From: Tolumonas sp008015085
GTDB lineage: Bacteria > Pseudomonadota > Gammaproteobacteria > Enterobacterales > Aeromonadaceae
NCBI GenBank assembly: GCA_029265125.1
Contig: JAJUJX010000009.1
Coordinates: forward strand, 1 to 64,000
Direction of reading: 5' to 3'
Length of the DNA stretch: 64,000 bases
Below, piece after piece: positions 24,976-34,230 of the stretch. Below the pieces are notes generated by a model. It was not told the origin of the DNA and made no database searches. It saw nothing but the letters and a program-made list of their open reading frames with translations. A program made the translations under genes and the position numbers. Position 1 is the stretch's first letter. Each line of letters opens with the position of its first letter.

Positions 24976-26192
24976 GTCCGGAGTACCCGAAAGCGCTGGT
25001 AAAGCAGACTTCCCAGCGCTACTCCTGCCCCGCCGATAGCGGTCATGGCGGTCAGTGGGGTAATCAGTTTAGCGATCAGCCCCACTAAGACGGCACCAAA
25101 GGATTCACCAACGACATCCTGTGCAGCCCATAAACTGTTCACCCGGCCCAGCGCCTCATCAGGTGTATTATCCTGTACCAGAGTGAACTGGAGCAGGCTG
25201 CTGATAGCCCCCAAATATCCGAATAACACCAGTAGTATCAGCAACACAGGTAATACTGGTATCAGACCGATCACTGCCACCGCAGCAAATGCCGTCAGCG
25301 CACAAAGCATCAGAGATTTGCCTGGAAAGCGGATGCTGTGAACCCAGCCACTGGTTGACGCTGCCAACATGGCGCCAAACGGGATCGCGGCATACATCAG
25401 ACCGATGACCGTGGCACTATTGCTAAAATATTCATCTGCCAGTGAGGGAAATAATACCCGCACAGAGGCGGTCATCAGCTGCAACGTACCAAACAGGATG
25501 ACGGCCCCCACCAGTGAATGATTCAGCAGAAAGCGAAAACCGCCTAACAATGATGTTATGGGTGATTCCGGAGGATGACCGTTTTGCAGAGGATCCATTG
25601 ATGGTAATAGCCGCAGCGGCAGTAATGTCAGCAATGTGCCAAATCCGGCGATCAGGTAATTCCAGTTAACTCCCCACCCGGCAATGATGATGCCACCGAT
25701 AGCGGGTGCAAGCACGGCCGCCAAGCGTGTTGTCAGCATAGTTAATGCTCCGGCAGCCGCCAGATTTTCTCGGCCGACAAGTCCTGGAGTTGCCGCCATT
25801 AGCGCTGTGATACCGATTGCACCGAAAAAACCATCCCACGCCGAAACCAGATATAACAAGAGTAACGAGGGTTCAGCCAGAAAACCATTTAACGCGAGCA
25901 TCAGAAACCCAAGTCCACAGGTTCCTCGTGCTGCAAGGATCAGTTTTCTCCGATCAACCCGGTCAGCCAGCACACCTCCGCAGAGTAGCCCGGTAAACAT
26001 ACCGATCCCGTCGAGGAGCATTGCCAGACTGACTTGAACGGTTGATCCAGTCAGCTGATGAACCTGAACCGGGACAGCGACCAGCAGAATACCAAACGCC
26101 ATGACAGAAATGGTTCTGGCCACAAATACCCGGCGAAAGTTGGTGTTTTGTTTGAGTAAACTAATATTCACAAAAAAAGACGATTGATTCAT
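24915..26192 (-). CDS. entS: Siderophore exporter of the major facilitator family
   Basis: This is a 425-residue inner-membrane protein with about 12 hydrophobic helices that resembles EntS, which exports enterobactin. Family segments include GGVLADRVDRRKLILAARGTCGLG (core GGVLADRVDRRK), AWDGFFGAIGITALMAATPGLVGREN, LTTRLAAVLAPAIGG, LYAAIPFGAMLAASTSG and LGRVNSLWAAQDVVGE. The ATG at 26192 matches the family N-terminus (MNQSSFFVNISLLKQ); an upstream start would add 23 residues. It is transcribed divergently from fepD across a Fur-box-like site. It probably exports the newly made siderophore to the periplasm. Confidence 0.92.
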   Translation of the reverse strand: MNQSSFFVNISLLKQNTNFRRVFVARTISVMAFGILLVAVPVQVHQLTGSTVQVSLAMLLDGIGMFTGLLCGGVLADRVDRRKLILAARGTCGLGFLMLALNGFLAEPSLLLLYLVSAWDGFFGAIGITALMAATPGLVGRENLAAAGALTMLTTRLAAVLAPAIGGIIIAGWGVNWNYLIAGFGTLLTLLPLRLLPSMDPLQNGHPPESPITSLLGGFRFLLNHSLVGAVILFGTLQLMTASVRVLFPSLADEYFSNSATVIGLMYAAIPFGAMLAASTSGWVHSIRFPGKSLMLCALTAFAAVAVIGLIPVLPVLLILLVLFGYLGAISSLLQFTLVQDNTPDEALGRVNSLWAAQDVVGESFGAVLVGLIAKLITPLTAMTAIGGAGVALGSLLYQRFRVLRTYEPVCSTVPPALAAETENS

Positions 26193-26263
26193 AAAGATAT
26201 TCCGGATTTCCTCATTCTGAGATGCAGTTCTGTAAAAAAGCGTGATAACATCCAAAAACAATA

Positions 26264-26285
26264 AATGATAACCATTATCACTTGC
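26264..26285. promoter_or_regulatory. Fur box between entS and fepD
   Basis: TGATAACCATTATCACTTGC at 26266-26285 fits the Fur pattern and ends directly before the fepD start codon. It could repress both entS and fepDGC. Confidence 0.75.
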
Positions 26286-26286
26286 A

Positions 26287-27318
26287 ATGATTAAATCTTT
26301 GACCGCGTTTAGCGCTGGCGGTGAATGTCATCGTCTTCCGGGGTATTCAGGGTTATGGCTATTTTGTTTTGCTCTGCTGCTGATTGCTCTGGCACTGAGT
26401 ATGATGCTGGGTGCAAAAGCGATCCCAATGCATGAAATTGCACAGGTATTACTGCATGACGGGCAGGGTGAAAACCGGCAGATACTGTTGGAAGGCCGCC
26501 TTCCCCGTACACTCGCTGGCTTGTTCTGTGGCATTGCGCTTGGTCTGAGCGGCGTGATTATTCAGGCCATAACACGTAATCCGCTTGCTGACCCTGGCAT
26601 TTTAGGAATCAATGCCGGTGCCAGTTTTGCACTGGTGATGGCAGTTAGTGTTTTTCATCTGAGCTCTCCGCTGACCGATGTACTTGCCGCTCTTCTCGGT
26701 GCCGCCGGATCAGCGGCTCTGGTGTTTTGTCTGGGCACACTGGGCAACCCTCATCGGCATCCGGTCAGGTATGTGCTGGCGGGGGTGGCTATCAGTGCGG
26801 TGCTGACCGGATTTTCTTCCGGAATGACGTTACTTGAGCCGGCGGCATTTGAAAAACTGCGCTTCTGGAATGCCGGTTCGCTTGATATTCGCAGTCAGAC
26901 TCCACTTTACTGGATGATCCCGTTGCTCGTTGGTGGCTTCATCATCACTTTTTTGCTCGCCGCTCCGCTGAATGCGCTGTTACTGGGCGAGAACATGGCC
27001 ACAGCGCTGGGCGTGCAAAGTCCGAAAATACTCAGCGTTTCATTGCTGGCAGTGACCCTGCTGGTCGGTACAACCACAGCCGTAACAGGTCCAATCGGTT
27101 TTGTTGGCCTGATGATCCCTCATGCTGCCCGCTGGGTTGCCGGTCAACATCAAGGGCGGATCATGGCGTTCACGCTGGTGCTGGCACCATTACTTCTTTT
27201 ATCGGCAGATATCGCCGGACGCTTTTTGCTGACAAATGAACTGCGTGTATCGATCGTAACAGCACTGATTGGTGCGCCAGTCATGATCTGGCTGGTTCGC
27301 CGACAGAAGACGTTGTGA
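26287..27318 (+). CDS. fepD: Ferric-catecholate ABC transporter permease
   Basis: This 343-residue FecCD-family permease has many membrane helices. GRLPRTLAGLFCGIALGLSG, QAITRNPLADPGILGINAGA and the cytoplasmic-loop region TAVTGPIGFVGLMIPHAAR, which contacts the ATPase, are diagnostic. It pairs with FepG to form the inner-membrane channel for the ferric siderophore. No clear ribosome site precedes the ATG at 26287, because a Fur-box-like site occupies that position. The N-terminal 20 residues are polar and variable, so the true start could be slightly later. The stop overlaps an alternative fepG GTG. Confidence 0.93.
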   Translation: MIKSLTAFSAGGECHRLPGYSGLWLFCFALLLIALALSMMLGAKAIPMHEIAQVLLHDGQGENRQILLEGRLPRTLAGLFCGIALGLSGVIIQAITRNPLADPGILGINAGASFALVMAVSVFHLSSPLTDVLAALLGAAGSAALVFCLGTLGNPHRHPVRYVLAGVAISAVLTGFSSGMTLLEPAAFEKLRFWNAGSLDIRSQTPLYWMIPLLVGGFIITFLLAAPLNALLLGENMATALGVQSPKILSVSLLAVTLLVGTTTAVTGPIGFVGLMIPHAARWVAGQHQGRIMAFTLVLAPLLLLSADIAGRFLLTNELRVSIVTALIGAPVMIWLVRRQKTL

Positions 27319-27326
27319 GGGATGTC

Positions 27327-28370
27327 ATGAAACAAACATACTGGTTGGTCTCACTCTCTGTGCCTTCAACCACTATCCGGCTGGATAAGAGAATAACACT
27401 AACCACCTTGGTGCTCTGTTGCCTCGGGGCCATGCTGGCCTTGTTCAGTCTGACGTTAGGGTCATATCCGGTTTCTGCTTTGCAGATCTGGCAGACATTG
27501 ACAGGAGATGCGGTGCCGTTGCTGCATACCGTGCTGATCGACTGGCGTCTGCCCCGGGTATTTATGGCTCTGTGTACCGGAGCTGCGCTTGGTATGAGTG
27601 GTGCCATATTCCAGTCATTATTACGAAATCCGCTTGGTAGCCCGGATGTGATTGGTTTTAACACGGGGGCTTATACCGGAGCATTGATAACCGTCATTTT
27701 GCTGAAAGGCAGCTATTTGCAAATGGCGTTCGGTTCTATTCTGGGGGGTTGTCTGACGGCATTACTTATTTATGCGCTGGCCTGGCAAAACGGCGTTGCC
27801 CGATTTCGTCTGATTATCGTGGGTATTGCTGTCAGTGCCTCACTGCATGGGGTGAATGTCTGGCTGATGATGAGTTCTACACTGGAATCTGCAATGACAG
27901 CAGCTCTCTGGTGCACGGGATCGCTTAATGGCATGACCTGGGAAAAAGCGCTGCCACCTTCGGCTCTTTGCCTGCTGCTGATGATCTTCTGTCTCGGGCT
28001 GACCCGTCCTATGCAACTGATGGAAATGGGTGATGAGCTGGCTCAGAGTCTGGGTATCAGGGTGAATAAGACCCGCGCTCTGCTCACGATCAGTGCTACA
28101 GCCTTGACCGCTGCGGCGACAGCGATGACAGGTCCCGTTGCTTTTATTGCGTTGTCGGCTCCACAAATTGCACAACGCTTAGCAAAGGCTCCGGTTTTGT
28201 CTCCTCTGGCGGCAGCAGCAACCGGAGGTTTATTGTTACTCTCTGCTGACATGCTGGCACAACACGCCATACCCAATATCCAGCTTCCGGTCGGTATTAT
28301 CACGGTGAGTCTGGGCGGGCTGTATCTGGTCGGTTTATTGGTCAGGGAAACAAGGAAATCCACACGATGA
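27327..28370 (+). CDS. fepG: Ferric-catecholate ABC transporter permease
   Basis: This is the second FecCD-type permease subunit, 347 residues. Typical segments are DWRLPRVFMALCTGAALGMSGA, QSLLRNPLGSPDVIGFNTGAY, ISATALTAAATAMTGPVAFIAL and SAPQIAQRLAKAP. The ATG at 27327 has GAGGG about 7 nt upstream and was preferred to the GTG at 27315 that overlaps the fepD stop. It overlaps fepC by 4 bp (ATGA). The heterodimer with FepD forms the transport path. Confidence 0.94.
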   Translation: MKQTYWLVSLSVPSTTIRLDKRITLTTLVLCCLGAMLALFSLTLGSYPVSALQIWQTLTGDAVPLLHTVLIDWRLPRVFMALCTGAALGMSGAIFQSLLRNPLGSPDVIGFNTGAYTGALITVILLKGSYLQMAFGSILGGCLTALLIYALAWQNGVARFRLIIVGIAVSASLHGVNVWLMMSSTLESAMTAALWCTGSLNGMTWEKALPPSALCLLLMIFCLGLTRPMQLMEMGDELAQSLGIRVNKTRALLTISATALTAAATAMTGPVAFIALSAPQIAQRLAKAPVLSPLAAAATGGLLLLSADMLAQHAIPNIQLPVGIITVSLGGLYLVGLLVRETRKSTR

Positions 28371-29203
28371 CGATTTATCCTGAAGCGCTTCGTTCTTCAT
28401 CTTCATTATCTATCACAGCGGATAAACTGACGCTGGGTTATGCCGGTAAAGTGGTCGCTCAGGATCTGTCACTAACGATCCCATCCGGGCATTTCACTGC
28501 CATTATCGGCCCGAACGGTTGTGGTAAATCAACGCTGCTGAAAACACTCTGCCGGATTTTAAAACCGTTGCAGGGTGAGATTTTACTGGATGGACAGGCT
28601 ATTCAACGCTATCCGGCCAAAGCGCTGGCTCAGCGGATCGGACTACTGCCACAAACGGCATCTGCTCCGGAAGGAATCAGCGTTTCGGAACTGGTCAGCC
28701 GTGGCCGTTATCCCTATCAGTCATGGTTAAAGCAGTGGTCTGATACCGATCAACAGGCAATAGAGCAGGCTATACGGTTGACCGGTCTGACAGAGCTGAT
28801 TGATCGCGTAGTGGATGAACTATCCGGCGGGCAACGGCAGCGGGTATGGATTGCGATGGTGCTCGCTCAGCAAACGCCGTTTATTCTACTGGATGAACCA
28901 ACAACGTATCTGGACATCACCCATCAAATCGAATTGCTTGAGTTATTTAGCGCCCTACACCAACAGGGTCGAACGTTTGTTGCTGTCTTGCACGATATTA
29001 ATCAGGCTTGCCGCTATGCAACACACCTGATCGCAATGCGGGATGGCAGGATCGTAGCCGAAGGAGTTCCGTCGCAGATTGTGACTCCAGAACTGATGAA
29101 AACAGTGTTCGATCTGGATTGTGATGTTATCGCTGATCCTGTGTCTGCTACTCCGTTGATCATTCCGCACCGTAAGCCAGTTATGTACTGTGATACAGAA
29201 TGA
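28367..29203 (+). CDS. fepC: Ferric-catecholate ABC transporter ATPase
   Basis: This 278-residue ABC ATPase powers siderophore import. Walker A is IIGPNGCGKSTLLKTL, the Q-loop is LPQTASAPEGISV, the signature is ELSGGQRQRVWIAMVLAQ, Walker B is FILLDEPTTYLDI and the H-loop is VLHDINQACRYA. SRGRYPYQSWL is typical of the FecE/FepC branch. It is translationally coupled to fepG. The C-terminal segment FDLDCDVIADPVS is also a family feature. Confidence 0.95.
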   Translation: MTIYPEALRSSSSLSITADKLTLGYAGKVVAQDLSLTIPSGHFTAIIGPNGCGKSTLLKTLCRILKPLQGEILLDGQAIQRYPAKALAQRIGLLPQTASAPEGISVSELVSRGRYPYQSWLKQWSDTDQQAIEQAIRLTGLTELIDRVVDELSGGQRQRVWIAMVLAQQTPFILLDEPTTYLDITHQIELLELFSALHQQGRTFVAVLHDINQACRYATHLIAMRDGRIVAEGVPSQIVTPELMKTVFDLDCDVIADPVSATPLIIPHRKPVMYCDTE

Positions 29204-29242
29204 TCTGATGTGGTATTTTATAATTCCTGCACGGTTATTGGA

Positions 29243-30049
29243 TTACCAAAATTTCCACCATGGTTTTGTATTGGTCTCAATACATTCCTGTTCAGTCGCG
29301 TTCAGGTGAAAGAATGGCAACAGTAAATCTTCCATTGAGTATAAACCGTTGCTTTTACCAGCTAAATTTTCCAACGCAAATATTATTCCGTTACCAAAAG
29401 CTTCCCGGGATATCGATTCGTGTCGGAGTCTGACAACTTGATATGGGAATCCAAAAATAATTTCATGAACACCGATAATACCACCAGCTCTGATGGTTTT
29501 TATGGATTCATCAGGCAACTCTAGTGTATGAGCAATTTTTTTTGCGGTGCCAGAAATTTCTGGTTTATTTTTGAAGTGTTCCTCAATGATTTCTATATCT
29601 GTATAGGGAGCTATATTCTTTAGGATTTTCCCTGCAATCATTAAAAAATTAATACCCAGCGTGATATTTGGTGAATGAAGTACAGGGATATCAGATGAAA
29701 TATCAGAAAGTAATTTCAATTTATCATCTGGATATGCAGAGATCGCACTAATAATTGTTACTCCGCGCTTAGCTGCTGCTTGTGCATAATAATCGATACC
29801 GTCTGCTGATGAGAAATCAACGATAACGTCAACAGGATGTTTTTCAAGTAATTCATCTGCATTAAATTCACTCGAAGAGTAAATCAACCCAGGTTCATCG
29901 GAGTGTACACCTAAAAATTCAGGCACAGAGCGGTGTTCAAGTGTTGTTGATTTACGGAGCACCCACTGAAGGTTTACTTTTTTTGACTCTAATAAAACAG
30001 ATGCTACGGCTCTGCCTGTTTTACCAAAACCAATCAATCCAACTTTCAT
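29243..30049 (-). CDS. Divergent DapB-like dihydrodipicolinate reductase
   Basis: This 268-residue protein has the fold order of 4-hydroxy-tetrahydrodipicolinate reductase. The N-terminal nucleotide motif is VGLIGFGKTGRAVASVL, then VDVIVDFSSADGI, SPNITLGINFLMIAGKIL and EEHFKNKPEISGTAKK, where the catalytic His and Lys and the SGTA substrate loop align. The loop is one residue shorter than in DapB, and the canonical GAGGRMG motif is replaced by GFGKTGR. So it may be a paralogue with a changed substrate rather than the lysine-pathway enzyme. The C-terminus ends KPWWKFW, unlike DapB. The surrounding DNA is AT-rich. It faces fepC and is not obviously part of the siderophore locus. Confidence 0.75.
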   Translation of the reverse strand: MKVGLIGFGKTGRAVASVLLESKKVNLQWVLRKSTTLEHRSVPEFLGVHSDEPGLIYSSSEFNADELLEKHPVDVIVDFSSADGIDYYAQAAAKRGVTIISAISAYPDDKLKLLSDISSDIPVLHSPNITLGINFLMIAGKILKNIAPYTDIEIIEEHFKNKPEISGTAKKIAHTLELPDESIKTIRAGGIIGVHEIIFGFPYQVVRLRHESISREAFGNGIIFALENLAGKSNGLYSMEDLLLPFFHLNATEQECIETNTKPWWKFW

Positions 30050-30352
30050 ATAAGTTTCCTTTTTTGTGTGAATTTAGTCAAAACGTCTATTAGATCCTGA
30101 TGTTTATCGAGTGAAATTGGATGAAAGTTTAACACAATGTTACATAAATGTCTTCTCGGTGATTTTTTCGTAAAAATATCAATCATATAACTTTGTTGTT
30201 CAGCTATATTTCTATTGATTTTTATATGCTTACATGATGATTTTTTAGTCGTTGATAACCCACTATATAAATAATATTTATCGTAATTTATATTGGTTGT
30301 TATTCGGTTTTCCTACAGAATAAGAGTATGAATATTTATTGGCACCAGCCTT
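30050..30352. other. AT-rich intergenic region, divergent promoters
   Basis: This 303-bp, strongly AT-rich gap lies between the divergent dapB-like and clcA genes. It presumably holds both promoters. I see no gene, repeat or recognisable operator. Confidence 0.5.
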
Positions 30353-31717
30353 ATGAACAAGCAACAGCCATATAAAAACCGCGCCCGGCATATCCGACGT
30401 TTGATCCGCCGATATATTCGTCATGACAGCACTGCACCTAAAGTATTATGTCTCGCCACATTAGCTGGAATTCTTACTGGTGGGGTATGTGTTCTTTTTG
30501 AACTTGCAGTTGATCTGTTGACTGAAACAAGAGTTGAATTTTTGCATCATGTCAGCCCTTCATTCAGGTGGCTGATTGCATTTTTCTTTAGTGCTTTGCT
30601 GGGTAGTATTGCCTTTTATCTCATGCACCGTTTTGCTCCTGAAGCAGGTGGTTCAGGGATACCTGAAATTGAAGGTGCTCTAGATGATGTTCGTCCTGTC
30701 AGATGGAGACGGGTCTTGCCTGTGAAATTTTTTGGAGGAACCTGTGCGTTAAGCTCAGAAATGATTTTAGGCAGAGAAGGTCCGTCTGTGCAGATAGGTG
30801 GCAATATAGGGAAGATGGTTGCAGATCTGTTTAAACTGCACAAGGACGCCTCGCATGCATTATTAGCTGCTGGTGCTGCAGCTGGTTTAGCTTCAGCATT
30901 CAATGCACCGTTGGCTGGAATATTATTTGTTTTAGAGGAGATGCGACCACAGTTTCGTTATTCCTTTTTATCTATTAAAGTTGTATCGGTAGCAGTCATA
31001 AGTGGTACAATAATTAGGCAGTTAGCGTTTGGTTCTGCGCCGGTATTTGATATGCCAACATTCCTACCCCCTTCAATTTCATCATTAATACTGTTTTTTA
31101 TATTCGGTTGTTTCATGGGATGGACTGGCTATGTGTTTAATTTGGGTGTCAGTGTGTTTCAGAATGGCTATCTTGCTTTTCATAAAAATAGACGGATTAT
31201 ATTTGTTGTAACTGGGAGTATTGTTGCGGGTATATTTGGTGCTCTTTCATTATCTAATCATCAGCTAACTTCGGGCGGTATGCAGTTGATTCCAGGTTGG
31301 ATAACACAGCCAGCATCATTGACATGGCTGTTCTGGCTTTTTGCCTGGCGTTTTTTTGCTACTTTACTCTGTTTTTGTTCAGGCATTCCTGGTGGTGTAT
31401 TTGCGCCATCACTGGCTTTAGGTACGTTGTGTGGCGCATTAGCAGGTAATATATCTCATTTGCTGTTTCCAGAAATTGATATCGCATATGGTGTATTTCC
31501 TATTATCGGAATGGGTGCCCTATTTGCCGCCTCTGTCAGAGCTCCTGTGACGGGCATTATTCTTGTTACTGAAATGACAAATAATTATGCGCTTATCCTT
31601 CCTATGATGGTGACAACCCTTAGTGCGACTTTAGTTGCGCAGATGTTAGGTGGTAAACCTATTTACAGCCAAATACTGGAGCGGACACTTAGGCTGACAT
31701 CTGCAAAACAATTATGA
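30353..31717 (+). CDS. clcA: H+/Cl- exchange transporter (ClC family)
   Basis: This is a 454-residue ClC protein closely like E. coli ClcA. The selectivity-filter motifs are all intact: GGSGIPEIEGALDD with the chloride-binding Ser, GREGPSVQIGGNIGKMV with the gating Glu, GIPGGVFAPSLALG, and GGKPIYSQIL with the pore Tyr. The internal proton-transfer Glu is present in FVLEEMRPQFRY. These residues mark it as an exchanger rather than a channel. In E. coli it helps cells survive extreme acid. It has no cytoplasmic CBS domains. It sits next to an ion antiporter gene in convergent orientation. Confidence 0.94.
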   Translation: MNKQQPYKNRARHIRRLIRRYIRHDSTAPKVLCLATLAGILTGGVCVLFELAVDLLTETRVEFLHHVSPSFRWLIAFFFSALLGSIAFYLMHRFAPEAGGSGIPEIEGALDDVRPVRWRRVLPVKFFGGTCALSSEMILGREGPSVQIGGNIGKMVADLFKLHKDASHALLAAGAAAGLASAFNAPLAGILFVLEEMRPQFRYSFLSIKVVSVAVISGTIIRQLAFGSAPVFDMPTFLPPSISSLILFFIFGCFMGWTGYVFNLGVSVFQNGYLAFHKNRRIIFVVTGSIVAGIFGALSLSNHQLTSGGMQLIPGWITQPASLTWLFWLFAWRFFATLLCFCSGIPGGVFAPSLALGTLCGALAGNISHLLFPEIDIAYGVFPIIGMGALFAASVRAPVTGIILVTEMTNNYALILPMMVTTLSATLVAQMLGGKPIYSQILERTLRLTSAKQL

Positions 31718-31760
31718 AATATAAAAATATTAAATAGTAATGTTAGAGTAATAGTTCTTT

Positions 31761-31800
31761 TTTAAAGAATACCGATTTATGTTAACCGGTATTCTTTAAA
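31761..31800. terminator. Bidirectional terminator between clcA and antiporter gene
   Basis: A perfect 14-bp inverted repeat, TTTAAAGAATACCG (31761-31774) and CGGTATTCTTTAAA (31787-31800), separates the two convergent genes. Flanking T/A runs on both sides suit termination in both directions. Confidence 0.75.
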
Positions 31801-31804
31801 TTGA

Positions 31805-33121
31805 TTATTGTATTTCCTTAACGATTATCGGTTCCTGTGAGCTTTTATGCGGAGCATGGGGAGACCAGCCTGCGATTGCCAGCATGATAAAAAAGCCAAC
31901 AACATAAGCAACCGGAACATGCCACCCCTGTCGCAGCCAGTTCACGGCGGATCGTGCTTCCGGGTACATGCTAGATAATGCCACCCCTGCTGATGAGCCA
32001 AACCATAGCATCGAGCCGCCGAATCCAACGGCATATGCAAGCATTCCCCAGTCATAGCCACCTTGTTCAAGGCATAGTTTCGTCAGAGGAATATTATCAA
32101 ATACAGCTGAAATGAACCCTAACCAGAATGTGGTCATCCAGGATGCTGGTGGTAATTCATCAACGGGCATTAATGATGCACTACTCACCAATCCCAGTAA
32201 GAATACTGTACCAGGCAGAGAGTGGTTTATTTCGCGCCATGGTGTTTTCACGATCAGAGCACCAACTAAAAGAGCACCCCAAACACCTAAAGCCGGAAAG
32301 TCTAATGTGTAGTTAGTTACGACAGCCAGCAGCAGAATGAGACCGACCACGCCGATTTTTTTCCATTCAACCTGAACAGATGCCGGTCCATCTTTTACGA
32401 TACGCTGGTATTTATCCTGTTGTTTAGATGCGATAACCCCAAAAATCACCAATGATGCTGCCGCAGCAATATAGGCATGCAACACATCCATCTGACTGAC
32501 GCCATCAATCCACATAAGAGTAGTGGTGGTATCACCCACAACCGATCCTGAACCGCCAGCATTACTTGCTGCAACGATCGCAGCCAGATAGCCGATATGT
32601 ACACGTTGCCGGAACACAACATAAGCAATTGCACCGCCAATCATTGCCGCAGCGATATTATCCAGGAAGCTACTCGTAATGAAGATCATCACTAATAATA
32701 CAAAGCCACCTTTCCAGTCATCCGGCAGATATTTTGGTAAAACTTTTGGTAAATGAGACTCATCAAAATGTTTTGCCAAAATTGCAAAGCCGGAAAGTAA
32801 ACCAAAAAGATTCAGCATGATCCGCCATTCACCTTCATGGCCATGTCCACCCATCATGTGCTCAACAAATGAAAAGTCATCCAAAAACACATATTTACTT
32901 GCGACGATAGCTGCCAGACCAGCTAAAGAAACAAACATGGTGTAATGGTGAAATAATGCAACACCCAGCAGTGTTAAAGCGAACAGAATAAATTCCAGCC
33001 TTATTCCTCCTAAAGTCAGCATTTGCCCTGCCTGCGCGGCAAAACTAACAGAAGGAATAATCAGACTGAGTATTAGCAACAGCCATGAAACTGTGGGCCG
33101 ATGGATTTTTCTTAATTTCAT
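31805..33121 (-). CDS. Ion antiporter of the NhaD/ArsB (IT) superfamily
   Basis: This is a 438-residue membrane protein with a cleavable-looking N-terminal helix and about 11 further hydrophobic segments. Core motifs are FITSSFLDNIAAAMIGGAIAY, where the Asn-Asp pair lies in a broken helix, and AASNAGGSGSVVGDTTTTLMW, typical of NhaD-type sodium/proton antiporters and relatives in the ion transporter superfamily. A C-terminal repeat-half counterpart is FISAVFDNIPLTKLCLEQGG. The His-rich MMGGHGHEGEW loop could be a pH or metal sensor. Sodium/proton exchange is the most likely role, but a carboxylate carrier cannot be excluded. It converges on clcA. Confidence 0.7.
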   Translation of the reverse strand: MKLRKIHRPTVSWLLLILSLIIPSVSFAAQAGQMLTLGGIRLEFILFALTLLGVALFHHYTMFVSLAGLAAIVASKYVFLDDFSFVEHMMGGHGHEGEWRIMLNLFGLLSGFAILAKHFDESHLPKVLPKYLPDDWKGGFVLLVMIFITSSFLDNIAAAMIGGAIAYVVFRQRVHIGYLAAIVAASNAGGSGSVVGDTTTTLMWIDGVSQMDVLHAYIAAAASLVIFGVIASKQQDKYQRIVKDGPASVQVEWKKIGVVGLILLLAVVTNYTLDFPALGVWGALLVGALIVKTPWREINHSLPGTVFLLGLVSSASLMPVDELPPASWMTTFWLGFISAVFDNIPLTKLCLEQGGYDWGMLAYAVGFGGSMLWFGSSAGVALSSMYPEARSAVNWLRQGWHVPVAYVVGFFIMLAIAGWSPHAPHKSSQEPIIVKEIQ

Positions 33122-33225
33122 AATACCTCAACACATTTAACTTATGTGATTAATCGTTTGGTTTATTCATGAGTAAGCAAATTCTATACCATTAAAATTA
33201 TTTTAATATTGATGCAGGATAACCC

Positions 33226-34158
33226 TCAATGCGATGTGTCAGATGCCTTACGGATTGCTTGCAGTCTTTCGCGCTGTTCAATGTTCCAGAGTAACAAGGA
33301 AAATAGCAACAGACTGAATCCCAGCCCGCCAAAGCGGATCATGCTAGGAATTAAGCTTATAGTGCTTTCGTCAAAATGAGGTTTACTCAGAAAATACACT
33401 ACCCAGATACGACCGCCGATCACCAGTTCTTTTCGAGAAGCATAACGTGAGGTAGTCAAATTGTTACGGGAAGAAAATATCAATTGCTCAGACCCTGCCG
33501 CTTTATCGAAAATCTCAATAGCAATATCCTGATCACTATTATGGGAAATCTCCTGTATTAGCGGCGTCAATTGAAATGAAATATACAAAAAACCAGATGG
33601 CAAGTCATGATGGCCTTCAATAAGGGGTAGTGAGATATGCTTTGGATAGACTGGCAATATAAGAATAAATTCAGTCTGATTGTTTTCTTTGTTTAATAAG
33701 CCAGATGATAAAGTAAATGCAGCAGTATTTTTTGCCTGCATGAATATGTTTATTAATTCCGTTTTATCGTAAGTTAGCTGCTTTTCGAGCATGGGATCGC
33801 CGGATACACTGGCGGGTATAAATCCGACAGATTTAAATCCTGGCAGGAATTTATCTTTTTTTAATTCAGAGATATATGTTGACCAGTTCACTTGATGAAA
33901 TGCTTCACCTGTACTTAATAGAACTGAGGTACTTTGTAGTACCAATTTGTAGGTATGAAGATGATTTACAATCAGATTATTCTGATTTTCAACCCGCATT
34001 TTGAACCTGTCTAATGACATGTGAACAAAGACGCTTTCAGAGTAATGCCACAGCCCGGTTGTAAAGGTCAGCAGCAGAACCAGCATGAACCAAGGAAATG
34101 TTTTAGAAAAAAATACATTCCTGAGTGAATTTGTTACTTGCGGTTTTATTAACAACAT
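33226..34158 (-). CDS. Orphan CHASE-domain membrane sensor, no output domain
   Basis: This 310-residue protein has an N-terminal membrane helix (about 20-40, FPWFMLVLLLTFTTGLWHY) and a periplasmic CHASE-like domain (about 70-260, with FLPGFKSVGFIPAS, ILILPVYPK and GFLYISFQLTPLI). A second helix lies near 272-295. The chain then stops after IEQRERLQAIRKASDTSH. CHASE receptors normally continue into GGDEF, EAL or histidine-kinase domains. Here nothing of that kind remains downstream (33122-33225). It may be a decayed cyclase or kinase, or a free-standing sensor that signals by partner contact. The frame is clean to the stop. Confidence 0.7.
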   Translation of the reverse strand: MLLIKPQVTNSLRNVFFSKTFPWFMLVLLLTFTTGLWHYSESVFVHMSLDRFKMRVENQNNLIVNHLHTYKLVLQSTSVLLSTGEAFHQVNWSTYISELKKDKFLPGFKSVGFIPASVSGDPMLEKQLTYDKTELINIFMQAKNTAAFTLSSGLLNKENNQTEFILILPVYPKHISLPLIEGHHDLPSGFLYISFQLTPLIQEISHNSDQDIAIEIFDKAAGSEQLIFSSRNNLTTSRYASRKELVIGGRIWVVYFLSKPHFDESTISLIPSMIRFGGLGFSLLLFSLLLWNIEQRERLQAIRKASDTSH

Positions 34159-34230
34159 TGCCGCACCCCATTCAGTCAGAACTCACTATAAGCGTAGCTG
34201 CTGTGGGCCATTAACTCCCTGCGATTGTGT

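Noticed and set aside
30130..30155. A TGTTACAT stretch considered as a third Ter site.
   Set aside because: Only about six bases match the Ter core, with no conserved flank.
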